This document shows positions 42,837 to 51,422 of a DNA stretch of 64,000 nt, in pieces. Source of the DNA: Joostella atrarenae. GTDB taxonomy: Bacteria > Bacteroidota > Bacteroidia > Flavobacteriales > Flavobacteriaceae. The DNA lies in assembly GCF_021764745.1 (NCBI RefSeq), contig NZ_JAETXX010000001.1:558001-622000 (forward strand), given 5' to 3'. The notes beneath the pieces were generated by a model. It ran no database searches. It was not told where the DNA came from and worked only from the letters and a program-made list of their open reading frames with translations. Both the position numbers and the translations under genes were made by a program. Numbering within the stretch: the first letter of the stretch is position 1; each line of letters begins with the position of its first letter.

Positions 42837-43343
42837 ATGCAGGAAGAAATAATTAATAGAGTAGCGCAAAGTAAACTGGAGACTTTTAATCTTGAAGATT
42901 ATTATCCAGCTGGTGAGCGTGTGCTTTTTGATATTAAAGATTGGCTTTTGGAAGGATTTTTGTTGAAAGAAAAAGATTTCCGAGAGCTAGCTAAAAATTA
43001 TAATTGGGAGCAATATGAAGGTAGTTATGTAGCGTTAACATGCTCTACAGAAGCAATTATCCCTGCTTGGGCATTTATGTTGCTTACTACGTATTTAGCT
43101 CCTTACGCAAAAAAAGTTGTAGTTGGTTCTTTAGAGCAATTGGAGACATCTATATACCAAGATGTCATACCAAATATTGATCTTTTGGAGTATACAGATA
43201 AACCTGTTATTGTGAAAGGATGCTCTAGAAAACCAGTACCACAAAATGCTTATATAATGATTACGGAACGCCTAATCCCTGTAGCAAAAAGTGTTATGTA
43301 CGGAGAAGCTTGTTCCGCGGTTCCTTTATATAAGAGAAAATAA
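42837..43343 (+). CDS. DUF2480 family protein
   Basis: A 168-residue cytoplasmic protein that matches DUF2480, a Bacteroidota family often found beside SUF genes: YYPAGERVLFDIKDWLLEG, YVALTCSTEAIIPAWAFML and the C-terminal VIVKGCSRKPVPQNAYI and YGEACSAVPLYKRK. The conserved cysteines (in ALTCST, KGCSRK and EACSAV) would allow metal or cluster binding, but no function is known. Position after the SufT-like gene suggests a part in Fe-S metabolism; this is inference from gene order. An ATG four bases earlier is out of frame. Confidence 0.88.
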   Translation: MQEEIINRVAQSKLETFNLEDYYPAGERVLFDIKDWLLEGFLLKEKDFRELAKNYNWEQYEGSYVALTCSTEAIIPAWAFMLLTTYLAPYAKKVVVGSLEQLETSIYQDVIPNIDLLEYTDKPVIVKGCSRKPVPQNAYIMITERLIPVAKSVMYGEACSAVPLYKRK

Positions 43344-43424
43344 TTCATAATTTCCCTCAACATATCTACTTATTGTAGTAATATTGCACAAATTTTTTAA
43401 AAGGATAACTTAAAATTTAAATCA

Positions 43425-44342
43425 ATGAGAAAATTATTAGTAATAGGGGCTCTTTTATTAGGGGTTACTTTTTCTTATGCTCAGGATGCGGATGCAGAAG
43501 ATGCACCAAAACAAGGATGGACTAAAGGTGGAACATTTACCTTTTTATTAAATCAATCTGCTTTTAGTAATTGGGTTGCTGGGGGACAAAATAATATTTC
43601 TGGAACATTAGGAGTAAATTATGACTTTAATTATTTAAAAGAAGATTGGTCTTGGGATAATAAAGTGATTGCTTCTTATGGTCTTACAAATAACGACGAT
43701 CAAGGTACGCGTAAAACAGACGACCGTTTTGAATACAACTCTTTAGTAGGGAAAAAAGCTTTTGGAAATTGGAACTATTCATTCTTCTTAAACTTTAGAA
43801 CTCAATTTACAGATGGTTATGATTATGATAACGATGAAGATGGTGATTTCCGTACTTCAGGGTTATTTAAACCAGCTTATTTAACTTTTGGTCCAGGTAT
43901 GGAATGGAAGAAAAATGAGAATCTTAAATTGAACTTAGCTCCAGCTACTTCTAAAATGACTTTTATTAGTGATGATCTTTATATTTATGATGAAGATTCA
44001 GATGAGTTTGTAGAGCATTCAGGTGTTTCTAATACTAATAATTTGCAGGCTTATGGAATTGATCCGGGAGATAAGTTTCGTTATGAATTAGGTTTCTATG
44101 CTTCAGGTTACTATAAATTTAGCTTGATGGAGAATGTGACTTTTGAAAACACATTAAACCTTTATTCTAACTATTTAGAAGATCCACAAAATGTAGATAT
44201 CGACTATACGTTGAATGTTGTAATGAAAATAAACAACTACCTTTCTACAAATTTCACAGTACAAACGGTATATGATGATAATGCTGTTAATGCATTGCAA
44301 TTGCGTGAAGTATTTGGTCTTGGAGTTAATTTCGGCTTCTAA
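43425..44342 (+). CDS. DUF3078 outer-membrane protein
   Basis: A 305-residue exported protein: signal peptide with cleavage near SYAQD (about residue 20), then WTKGGTFTFLLNQSAFSNWVAGGQNNISGTLGVNYDFNYLK, the DUF3078 opening (only part shown as GGTFTFLLNQSAFSNW), and alternating amphipathic strands to a C-terminal Phe. The family is found in Bacteroidota and predicted to be a beta-barrel; the function is unknown. It is monocistronic, with a terminator at 44366-44397. A weak -7-like TAATATTG is at 43379-43386. Confidence 0.83.
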   Translation: MRKLLVIGALLLGVTFSYAQDADAEDAPKQGWTKGGTFTFLLNQSAFSNWVAGGQNNISGTLGVNYDFNYLKEDWSWDNKVIASYGLTNNDDQGTRKTDDRFEYNSLVGKKAFGNWNYSFFLNFRTQFTDGYDYDNDEDGDFRTSGLFKPAYLTFGPGMEWKKNENLKLNLAPATSKMTFISDDLYIYDEDSDEFVEHSGVSNTNNLQAYGIDPGDKFRYELGFYASGYYKFSLMENVTFENTLNLYSNYLEDPQNVDIDYTLNVVMKINNYLSTNFTVQTVYDDNAVNALQLREVFGLGVNFGF

Positions 44343-44365
44343 GAGCACCTAAATAATATTTATTA

Positions 44366-44397
44366 AAAAATCCTCTTGTTATTTCAAGGGGATTTTT
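44366..44397 (+). terminator. Intrinsic terminator of the DUF3078 gene
   Basis: AAAAATCCTCTTG (44366-44378) pairs with CAAGGGGATTTTT (44385-44397) with one G.U pair and a six-base loop, ending in T residues. Confidence 0.88.
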
Positions 44398-44401
44398 TAA
44401 T

Positions 44402-44437
44402 ATAGACTATATTCTACAGTGTAATTGTATAGTCTAT
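44402..44437 (+). promoter_or_regulatory. Inverted repeat that covers the start codon of the next gene
   Basis: ATAGACTATA (44402-44411) is the exact reverse complement of TATAGTCTAT (44428-44437), with 16 bases between. The last two bases of the right arm are the A and T of the ATG at 44436. In RNA it would hide the start codon; in DNA it could be an operator. Confidence 0.5.
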
Positions 44438-44936
44438 GATTGATGAGGTTTTATTAGATGGTTCTCAAATTGAAAATTTAGAGGTAAGTAATGTTACTTC
44501 TAAAACCATAACTCGTCTTAAAAATCAAACAGAACTTACTACTTTTAATCCTGATTTTAGTTTAAAGCTTGTTTCTGTTCTAGGTGATATAAAAGCTCAA
44601 ACAGTTGCTGTTTCTTTTCTTATTACTCATAAATTGGGGAATCAATTATTATGTTTTTATCACAGAGACGTGCATACTTATGTGAAAGATGTTGCTGATA
44701 ATAAATATTTTTCAGAACAGGCTTCTGTAGGTAATATGTTTGTAGGTTATTATTCCGTTTGTAACAGAGTTTTAGCGAATATACCTATTCAAACAAAAGT
44801 AGTTTTTAAGAATATTAATCCAGAGGTTGATGTGTTTAGCAACATTACTATAAAAGTAAGTAATGAAGATTTGTATGCCGACTATTCTGAATTTAGTTTT
44901 ATTAAAGGAAAGAATTTAGTTATAGATTGGAAATAA
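44436..44936 (+). CDS. Hypothetical protein
   Basis: A 166-residue protein with no signal peptide and no membrane helix. It is beta-rich, with FLITHKLGNQLLCFYHRDVHTY in the middle and a C-terminal FSFIKGKNLVIDW. I do not recognise a family or motif. It lies between the DUF3078 terminator and a strong bidirectional terminator shared with hflX, so it is transcribed alone. The ATG at 44436 is the first in frame after a stop at 44430-44432, and it is embedded in the inverted repeat described above. Confidence 0.6.
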   Translation: MIDEVLLDGSQIENLEVSNVTSKTITRLKNQTELTTFNPDFSLKLVSVLGDIKAQTVAVSFLITHKLGNQLLCFYHRDVHTYVKDVADNKYFSEQASVGNMFVGYYSVCNRVLANIPIQTKVVFKNINPEVDVFSNITIKVSNEDLYADYSEFSFIKGKNLVIDWK

Positions 44937-44937
44937 A

Positions 44938-44979
44938 AAAAAGCAACCCCAAGAATTTAAATCCTTGGGGTTGCTTTTT
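44938..44979. terminator. Bidirectional terminator between the hypothetical gene and hflX
   Basis: AAAAAGCAACCCCAAG (44938-44953) pairs perfectly with CTTGGGGTTGCTTTTT (44964-44979) around a 10-base loop, with A- and T-tracts on both sides. It serves two convergent genes. Confidence 0.92.
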
Positions 44980-45016
44980 ATTGATGCTTTTTAAATCTGA
45001 ATATAAATATTCTAAT

Positions 45017-46237
45017 CTACTCTTCAGTTTCTTCCGTATAATCCTCATAAAGGAAATTATTATAAGGGAAACGTTGTACATGAAGTTCTCTAACTGCATC
45101 GTACACTTTCTTTCTAAATTCCTCTAGGTTTTCTTTGTTAAGAGCTGATATAAATAGCACTTCGTTATCTCCAACTCTTCCCATCCATGTTTGTTTCCAT
45201 TCATCGAGGGTAAAGTGTTTAGTAGTTTTTTCAGTTACTAAATCATCTTCTTCAATAGTTTCATGCTCGTAATTGTCGATTTTATTAAAAACCATAATTG
45301 CAGGCTTATCAGAAGCTTTTATTTCATCTAATATCTGATTTACAGAAGCAATATGCTCCTCAAAATTGGGATGTGAGATGTCTACAACATGCAGTAGCAA
45401 ATCGGCTTCTCTCACCTCGTCTAAAGTACTTTTAAAAGACTCTACTAATTGTGTAGGGAGCTTTCTTATGAATCCTACAGTGTCAGTTAATAAAAAGGGA
45501 AGGTTTCCTATAACTACTTTTCTAACTGTTGTATCTAGCGTTGCAAATAGCTTATTCTCAGCAAAAACTTCACTTTTACTAATAACATTCATCAGCGTAG
45601 ATTTACCAACATTGGTATATCCAATAAGCGCTACACGAATTAATGCACCACGATTTCCACGTTGCGTTTCCATCTGGCGATCTATCTTCTCCAATTTTTT
45701 CTTAAGAAGCGCAATACGATCTCTTACGATACGTCTATCTGTTTCAATCTCTGTTTCCCCAGGACCACGCATTCCAATTCCTCCACGTTGACGTTCCAAG
45801 TGAGTCCATAAACCTGTAAGTCTTGGTAATAAGTATTGGTATTGTGCCAATTCTACTTGTGTTCTAGCATTACTAGTTTGTGCACGTTGGGCAAAAATAT
45901 CAAGAATAAGACTCGTTCTATCAAGAATTTTAGCCTTCAGAATCTTCTCTATATTACGTTGCTGACCAGGGGTTAGCTCATCATCAAAAATAACAGTCCC
46001 TATATCGTTCTCAGTAACAAATTGTTGAATTTCTTCCATTTTCCCAGTTCCAATAAAGGTTTTGGGATTCGGAATATCCACTTTCTGGGTGAACCTAGCA
46101 GCAACTTCACCACCGGCAGTATATGCCAAGAACTCTAATTCATCTAAATATTCTTTAGATGTTTCCTCATCTTGCTCTTGGTTAATAATTCCAACGAGCA
46201 CTGTTTTCTCATATTCTAATGTTTTCTTTTCCAGCAT
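45017..46237 (-). CDS. hflX: Ribosome-associated GTPase HflX
   Basis: A GTPase that splits stalled 70S ribosomes under stress. The 406-residue protein has the HflX N-terminal domain (with TFIGTGKMEEI and LTPGQQRNIEK), the coiled segment containing QYQYLLPRLTGLWTHLERQ and GGIGMRGPGETEIETDRR, and the GTPase domain with G1 GYTNVGKST, G3 DTVGFIRKLP and G4 FNKID. The start is ATG 46237 (MLEKKTLEYEK); a longer reading from TTG 46258 falls inside the -7 box. Divergent from the EEP-fold hydrolase gene. Confidence 0.95.
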   Translation of the reverse strand: MLEKKTLEYEKTVLVGIINQEQDEETSKEYLDELEFLAYTAGGEVAARFTQKVDIPNPKTFIGTGKMEEIQQFVTENDIGTVIFDDELTPGQQRNIEKILKAKILDRTSLILDIFAQRAQTSNARTQVELAQYQYLLPRLTGLWTHLERQRGGIGMRGPGETEIETDRRIVRDRIALLKKKLEKIDRQMETQRGNRGALIRVALIGYTNVGKSTLMNVISKSEVFAENKLFATLDTTVRKVVIGNLPFLLTDTVGFIRKLPTQLVESFKSTLDEVREADLLLHVVDISHPNFEEHIASVNQILDEIKASDKPAIMVFNKIDNYEHETIEEDDLVTEKTTKHFTLDEWKQTWMGRVGDNEVLFISALNKENLEEFRKKVYDAVRELHVQRFPYNNFLYEDYTEETEE

Positions 46238-46255
46238 AAAATAAAATGTAAAGTA

Positions 46256-46263
46256 CAAAGGTA
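46256..46263 (-). promoter_or_regulatory. Putative -7 box of hflX (TACCTTTG)
   Basis: TACCTTTG on the minus strand lies 18 bases before ATG 46237. No -33 TTTG is evident. The divergent gene at 46291 has a weaker TATTTTTA at 46279-46286, only four bases before its ATG. Confidence 0.5.
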
Positions 46264-46290
46264 CATAATTGATTTTTCTATTTTTACAGC

Positions 46291-47241
46291 ATGAACGATA
46301 ACAATTTGTACACCGTAGCTTTTTACAATTTAGAAAACTTATTTGACACTATTAACGATCCTAATATTTTAGATGATGATTTTACTGAAGATGGTCGTCT
46401 TGAGTGGGATGATGATCGTTATGAAAATAAAATATTCAAGCTAGGAAAAGCCATTTCTCATATAGGAACAGACGAATCAAATTTTCCTCCCGTAATCTTA
46501 GGTGTTGCTGAAGTAGAAAATAAAGCCGTTTTAAATGATTTAATTACTACTGAATCTTTATCAGATGCTAATTATAAATACATTCATTACAATTCTCCTG
46601 ATGAAAGAGGAATAGATACAGCTCTTTTATATCAAGAAAAGCATTTTAAAATAATTCATAGTAAGGCAATTCCTTTATTAGTTTATAGTGAAGATGGAGT
46701 TCGTGATTTTACTAGAGATATTCTACATGTATATGGAGAGCTTCATGGGGAGCGAATTCATGTTTTTGTAAACCATTGGCCTTCTCGCCGTCAGGGAGAT
46801 GGAGAAACCGCTTATAAACGTGTAGCTGCCGCAAAATCACTTCACACCGTTATGGATCAGATTAAAGTACAAGAAAATGATCCTAAGTTTATTATTATGG
46901 GAGATTTTAATGACGATCCTAGTTCTCCAAGTGTAAAAGATAATTTGGTTACTAACGATCTGTATAATCCAATGGAAAAATTGCATATTCCTTCAGAAAG
47001 AGGATCACTAAATTTTAAATCTAATTGGAATATTTTTGACCAGATTATTATCTCCAATAATTTCTTTAATATTTCTGAAAGTAAACTACGTTTTATCAAA
47101 GCTGATATTCTTGATGATAAATTTCTCGCAGAATGGAAAGAAAGGTATAAAGGTTTTCCTTTTAGAACTTATGTAGGTAATAAATACCTAGGTGGTTATA
47201 GTGATCATTTTCCTGTGTTTATTCAATTAAAAGAGTCTTAA
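46291..47241 (+). CDS. Endonuclease/exonuclease/phosphatase-fold hydrolase
   Basis: A 316-residue enzyme of the EEP superfamily (DNase I/AP endonuclease fold). The catalytic motifs are in order: FYNLENLFDT (Asn), GVAEVENKAVL (metal-binding Glu), VNHWPSRRQGD (His), IMGDFNDDPSSP (Asp and Asn), and GYSDHFPVFI (final Asp-His). No signal peptide is present. Bacteroidota relatives are annotated as metal-dependent nucleases or phosphodiesterases; the substrate is unknown. It is monocistronic, with a terminator at 47339-47372. Confidence 0.88.
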   Translation: MNDNNLYTVAFYNLENLFDTINDPNILDDDFTEDGRLEWDDDRYENKIFKLGKAISHIGTDESNFPPVILGVAEVENKAVLNDLITTESLSDANYKYIHYNSPDERGIDTALLYQEKHFKIIHSKAIPLLVYSEDGVRDFTRDILHVYGELHGERIHVFVNHWPSRRQGDGETAYKRVAAAKSLHTVMDQIKVQENDPKFIIMGDFNDDPSSPSVKDNLVTNDLYNPMEKLHIPSERGSLNFKSNWNIFDQIIISNNFFNISESKLRFIKADILDDKFLAEWKERYKGFPFRTYVGNKYLGGYSDHFPVFIQLKES

Positions 47242-47338
47242 CTATTCTTTTTTATAAGGTAATGTTATAAGACTATCTTAATATCCAGAGACTATAATTC
47301 TCTTTAATTGTATATCATTATCCTATTTATATATCCTG

Positions 47339-47374
47339 ATCCCTCGCAACTTATTTCGAGGGATTTAGTTTTTT
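47339..47374 (+). terminator. Intrinsic terminator of the EEP-fold hydrolase gene
   Basis: ATCCCTCG (47339-47346) pairs with CGAGGGAT (47357-47364) around a 10-base loop, followed by TTAGTTTTTT. Confidence 0.82.
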
Positions 47375-47448
47375 ATATATGAAAATGTTTCTTCTAATCT
47401 TGTTTTCATCATTTATCACCTAAAAAATCTATTAAAGGCAAATAACAT

Positions 47449-47578
47449 CGATGAAATGCATAATAGACTACAGAAAAATATTACAATAAAAGTAGTCTTA
47501 AGTTTATATTTATTATGTTTTTATGTAGTTCATCGAAAACACTAGTGCATTTCATCGAATAAATCGTGCATTTCATCG
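47449..47578 (+). promoter_or_regulatory. Array of TTCATCG/GCATTTCATCG repeats upstream of the subtilase gene
   Basis: GCATTTCATCG occurs exactly at 47547-47557 and 47568-47578 (21 bases apart), and its exact reverse complement CGATGAAATGC at 47449-47459. A partial copy TTCATCGAA lies at 47529-47537, 22 bases before the first full copy. Direct repeats spaced by two helical turns are typical of regulator sites, notably LytTR-domain proteins. The 386-base gap between the hydrolase and the subtilase also holds a terminator (47339) and a 7-bp leader hairpin, CTTAACT/AGTTAAG, at 47590-47611. Confidence 0.55.
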
Positions 47579-47627
47579 GATTGATTTTACTTAACTCCTA
47601 CATTAGTTAAGCCAAATCACAATAATT

Positions 47628-50615
47628 ATGAAATCAATCCTACAAAAAGCAATTTTGTCTATTACCGTTATGGTAGTTTTACTTCTTAATGTTCAAAAAG
47701 TAACTGCGCAGCATAAATTTCAAAAGGATACTCACATAGAACAATCACAAAGTACCAATCTTAAATCGATTTCAAAAAAATTTAGAAACAATACTTTATT
47801 GCAAAAAGAGCAAGCAAAACGTATGGCTGTTTCTAAAGGATGGAAGCTTACGGAAGAACTTCCAAATGGAGGTTTAATGGAGTTGGAAAGAATAGGGCCA
47901 GATGGCGCTCCTATTTATTACACAACTTTTAATGATAATGTGGTGCACGCTTCTAGATCAAATTCTTTGTATAACACAGGCGATTTACATTTAGATGTAG
48001 ATGGAATTGGTATGCATGTAGGAGTTTGGGATAGCGGGAATGCGTTGATGACTCATCAAGAATTTACTGGTCGTGTTCAATCTGGTGATAACTCTAGCAG
48101 AACAAGTGGGCATGCAACACATGTTTTAGGAACGATTATGGCAGCAGGAGTGGATCAAAAGGCAAAAGGCGTTGCATATAATGCGGAAGGAGTAACTTTC
48201 GATTGGTCGAATGATGAGGCAGAAGTTGCTGAAGCAGCTGCAAATGGATTGCTACTTTCTAATCATTCCTACGGAATTAGTGGTAAAACTATTCCAGATT
48301 GGTACTTCGGTGCTTATATCTATCAGGCGCAAGAATGGGATGAAATTATGTACAATGCTCCATATTATTTAATGGTTACTGCTGCTGGAAACACACAACA
48401 ATATCAATATAATGAAGCTCCAAATGTTGGTACACCTGCAGATGCAAATGATCTTTTACTAGGATATGCAGTTTCAAAAAACGGATTGACGGTTGCTGCT
48501 GCAGACAATGTGGTTTTGGATGAAAATAATAATTTATTAAGTTCAGAGATTGCATCTTTTAGTAATTTCGGGCCTACTGATGATGGGAGAATCAAGCCAG
48601 ATATTACTGGAGAAGGAGTTGATGTGTATTCTGCTTATGATAATAATGATACAAGTTATGTGAGTCAATCAGGAACTTCTATGGCAGCTCCAGGAGTAAC
48701 AGGTGCTTTATTATTGTTACAACAATATTATAGAGAAACACATGGGACTTTTATGAGAGCGGCAACTTTAAAAGGATTAACGCTACACACCGCTGATGAA
48801 GCAGGGAATTTTCCAGGTCCAGACTATAAGTTTGGATGGGGAATTATAAATACCCGTAAAGCAGCTCAAACAATTTCTAAAGCTGGATTTGAATCTGAAA
48901 TAATTGAAGAGTCTTTAAATGATGGTCAAACATATAGTTTTACCGTTGATGCTGAAGAAGGACAAACATTAATGGCTTCTGTATCTTGGACAGATCTTCC
49001 AAATCCAGTTAAAAATGAAGGTGATTTAAATGATGATAGCGCCGTTTTGGTAAACGATCTTGATATTGTAATTACAAAAGATGGTGAAGATGCTGTATAT
49101 TATCCATGGAAATTATCTGTAGCTACTGCGAATACTGGAGCGCAACAAGGAATTAATAATGTAGACCCTTTTGAAAAAATTGAAATTCCAAATGCATCTG
49201 GAACTTATACAATTACAATTACCCATAAAGGTAAGCTAGCCAATAATAAACAAGATTTTTCAGTTGTTTTAACAGGAATTAAAAGTAGTGCTTGTACGTT
49301 AGATACTCCTCAAAAACTTACATCAACAGAAATTACGGAGACATCGGCAAACTTAGAATGGGAAATGGTGGAAGATGCTATTTATGAAGTTGCTTATAGA
49401 CCGCAAGCAAATAATAAAAGTTCGGAAACAACTTGGGAAACTATTTTAGTTACCGAAAACAATAATAAAATAGAGTCTTTATCGCAAAATACCATTTATG
49501 AGTGGAAAGTTAGAACTTTATGTTCTGAGCTAGCAGAATCTGATTATAGTACTGTAAAAGATTTTAAAACGAAGTTTATAGATACCGAAGCACCAAGTGT
49601 AGTTAAGAATTTATCAGCTTCTAGTATTTCTCAATCAAGTTTAAATCTTAATTGGGGGCAAGCAGCAGATAATGTAGCTACTGTTGCTTATGAGGTTTAT
49701 ATGGATGGAATTATGATTGATGTGGTTACTGAAAATAAGGTTACTGTAAATGGATTGCAAGCAGATACTAATTATATTTTTACAGTAATTGCTAAAGATG
49801 AAGCTAATAATACTTCTGAAAATAGCGATGAATATAATGTAAAAACATTGTCTGAAGAGCGTTTAACTGCCATAATAGCTTCTAATGATTTTGAAAAAGG
49901 AATAGGGCAGTGGACTGCAGCTGGTGTTTGGGGAGCTAGTAAAGGGAAGTATAGCCTAGATAATTCTATCGCAGCAAGTAGTAGAGAAACTGGATTGGCT
50001 TCGATTTATACTCCAAAAATGAATGTGCTGCCTTATGAGAAATTGACTTTAGACTTTTTTATTCTTGCAACTGCTATTAAAAATAATGACAAAGTAGTTG
50101 TATCTATAAACAATGGTAATGGATGGAATGTATTAGATGAGTATTCAGTAAATGATGAATTGGAGAATGGATATTTTTATCAAGCTACTCTTTCCGTAAC
50201 GAATAGTGAGTTTAAGTTTTCTGAAAACACACAGTTTAAAATTGAAACACAGATTTATAACGAAACAACAAGCGTATATATAGATAATGTTACGGTAAAA
50301 GGATATATAAATAGTGCAAGTAAAGAAAGTGTGCTAGATAGATTGGCAGCAATGGATGCGAGTGAGTTATTAGAGACTGCTGAAGATATTACAAGAATAA
50401 GTGTATATCCGAATCCTGCAGTAGATAATATTATGATTAACGGACTTTCTGAAACGAATGATGCATATCAGATTTATAATGCAACTGGTAACATTGTAGC
50501 AAGTGGAAATGGTTATAACAAAAGAATTAATGTTTCTAATTTCCCAACTGGATTATATGTAGTTAGAGTTCAAGAAAATGGTAAAATGACGGGAGCTAAA
50601 TTTTTAAAAAATTAA
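47628..50615 (+). CDS. Secreted S8 (subtilisin-like) serine peptidase with type IX sorting domain
   Basis: A 995-residue multidomain protease. After a signal peptide ending VTAQ (about residue 28) comes the peptidase domain with catalytic Asp135 (VGVWDSGN), His162 (SGHATHVLG) and Ser351 (SGTSMAAPG). A beta-sandwich (about 425-565), two fibronectin type III-like domains (about 570-745) and a jelly-roll-like region follow. The last 75 residues form a Por-type sorting domain (ISVYPNPAVDNIMI, NFPTGLYVVRV), which sends the protein through the type IX secretion system. It digests protein outside the cell. The upstream repeat array suggests specific regulation. Confidence 0.95.
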   Translation: MKSILQKAILSITVMVVLLLNVQKVTAQHKFQKDTHIEQSQSTNLKSISKKFRNNTLLQKEQAKRMAVSKGWKLTEELPNGGLMELERIGPDGAPIYYTTFNDNVVHASRSNSLYNTGDLHLDVDGIGMHVGVWDSGNALMTHQEFTGRVQSGDNSSRTSGHATHVLGTIMAAGVDQKAKGVAYNAEGVTFDWSNDEAEVAEAAANGLLLSNHSYGISGKTIPDWYFGAYIYQAQEWDEIMYNAPYYLMVTAAGNTQQYQYNEAPNVGTPADANDLLLGYAVSKNGLTVAAADNVVLDENNNLLSSEIASFSNFGPTDDGRIKPDITGEGVDVYSAYDNNDTSYVSQSGTSMAAPGVTGALLLLQQYYRETHGTFMRAATLKGLTLHTADEAGNFPGPDYKFGWGIINTRKAAQTISKAGFESEIIEESLNDGQTYSFTVDAEEGQTLMASVSWTDLPNPVKNEGDLNDDSAVLVNDLDIVITKDGEDAVYYPWKLSVATANTGAQQGINNVDPFEKIEIPNASGTYTITITHKGKLANNKQDFSVVLTGIKSSACTLDTPQKLTSTEITETSANLEWEMVEDAIYEVAYRPQANNKSSETTWETILVTENNNKIESLSQNTIYEWKVRTLCSELAESDYSTVKDFKTKFIDTEAPSVVKNLSASSISQSSLNLNWGQAADNVATVAYEVYMDGIMIDVVTENKVTVNGLQADTNYIFTVIAKDEANNTSENSDEYNVKTLSEERLTAIIASNDFEKGIGQWTAAGVWGASKGKYSLDNSIAASSRETGLASIYTPKMNVLPYEKLTLDFFILATAIKNNDKVVVSINNGNGWNVLDEYSVNDELENGYFYQATLSVTNSEFKFSENTQFKIETQIYNETTSVYIDNVTVKGYINSASKESVLDRLAAMDASELLETAEDITRISVYPNPAVDNIMINGLSETNDAYQIYNATGNIVASGNGYNKRINVSNFPTGLYVVRVQENGKMTGAKFLKN

Positions 50616-50651
50616 GCTGATAGGTTTTGATGTTTATTTGACTAGAAAAAA

Positions 50652-51365
50652 TTATACATGCATAATTTCAGAATCATCTAATATCTCGTTACCTCTAAGG
50701 CGCAGGAAGACTTGTGCAACAGCAATGACATCTTTCTCGCAATAAGTAACAATCTTATCAATGTCATTTTCCTTGTAAAAAACATGGCAAACCATACTTC
50801 CATCAATATCGTCTTTCGGCGATGGGATATTAAGTATGTTGGTCAATAGCTTTAAAGAAGTGTAGTGTTTGTAATCTCCAAACTTCCATAGCTCCATAGT
50901 GTCGAGATGAGGTATTTCCCATGGTTTTTTCCCGAATAAATTTAATTTACTCGGAAGAGAGATACCGTGGATAATCATTCTTCGAGCTATGTAAGGGAAA
51001 TCAAACTCCTTAGCATTATGGCCACAAAGTAATTTGTATGGGGATTCATAATGAGTTTCTAGAAGAATTTTGAACTCTTTAAGGATTTCTTTTTCCTCCC
51101 CATGAATGGAAGTTACTCTAAAAGTCCTATTATTTCCCTTAAAAGTAAAATAGCCAACAGATATACAGACTATAATTCCAAACTCAGCCCATATTCCTGC
51201 ACGATCATAAAATTCCTCAGGAGTATGTTCATCTTTTCTCTGATATTGCGTTTTATGAGCCCATAACTCTTTTTTGTCATCAGATAACTCGTTATAGTCT
51301 GGAAATTCTGGCACCGTTTCTATATCTAGAAATAAGATATTTTCTAAAGTTACTTTATGAAGCAT
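50652..51365 (-). CDS. PolB-like 3'-5' exonuclease
   Basis: A 237-residue DEDDy-type exonuclease related to the proofreading domain of DNA polymerase B. Motif I is LFLDIETVPEF, motif II LCGHNAKEFDFPYIARRM, and motif III YCEKDVIAVAQVF with the Tyr-x-x-x-Asp pattern. The protein is a stand-alone exonuclease domain, a known Bacteroidota arrangement; the natural substrate is not established. It lies 57 bases after ogt on the same strand, next to a DNA-repair gene, which fits a repair role. Convergent with the subtilase gene. Confidence 0.87.
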   Translation of the reverse strand: MLHKVTLENILFLDIETVPEFPDYNELSDDKKELWAHKTQYQRKDEHTPEEFYDRAGIWAEFGIIVCISVGYFTFKGNNRTFRVTSIHGEEKEILKEFKILLETHYESPYKLLCGHNAKEFDFPYIARRMIIHGISLPSKLNLFGKKPWEIPHLDTMELWKFGDYKHYTSLKLLTNILNIPSPKDDIDGSMVCHVFYKENDIDKIVTYCEKDVIAVAQVFLRLRGNEILDDSEIMHV

Positions 51366-51422
51366 CTTTTAATGTTAATGGGTTATATTAAATATAAGAC
51401 TTTTAAACTAGCCTTTGGTTGG

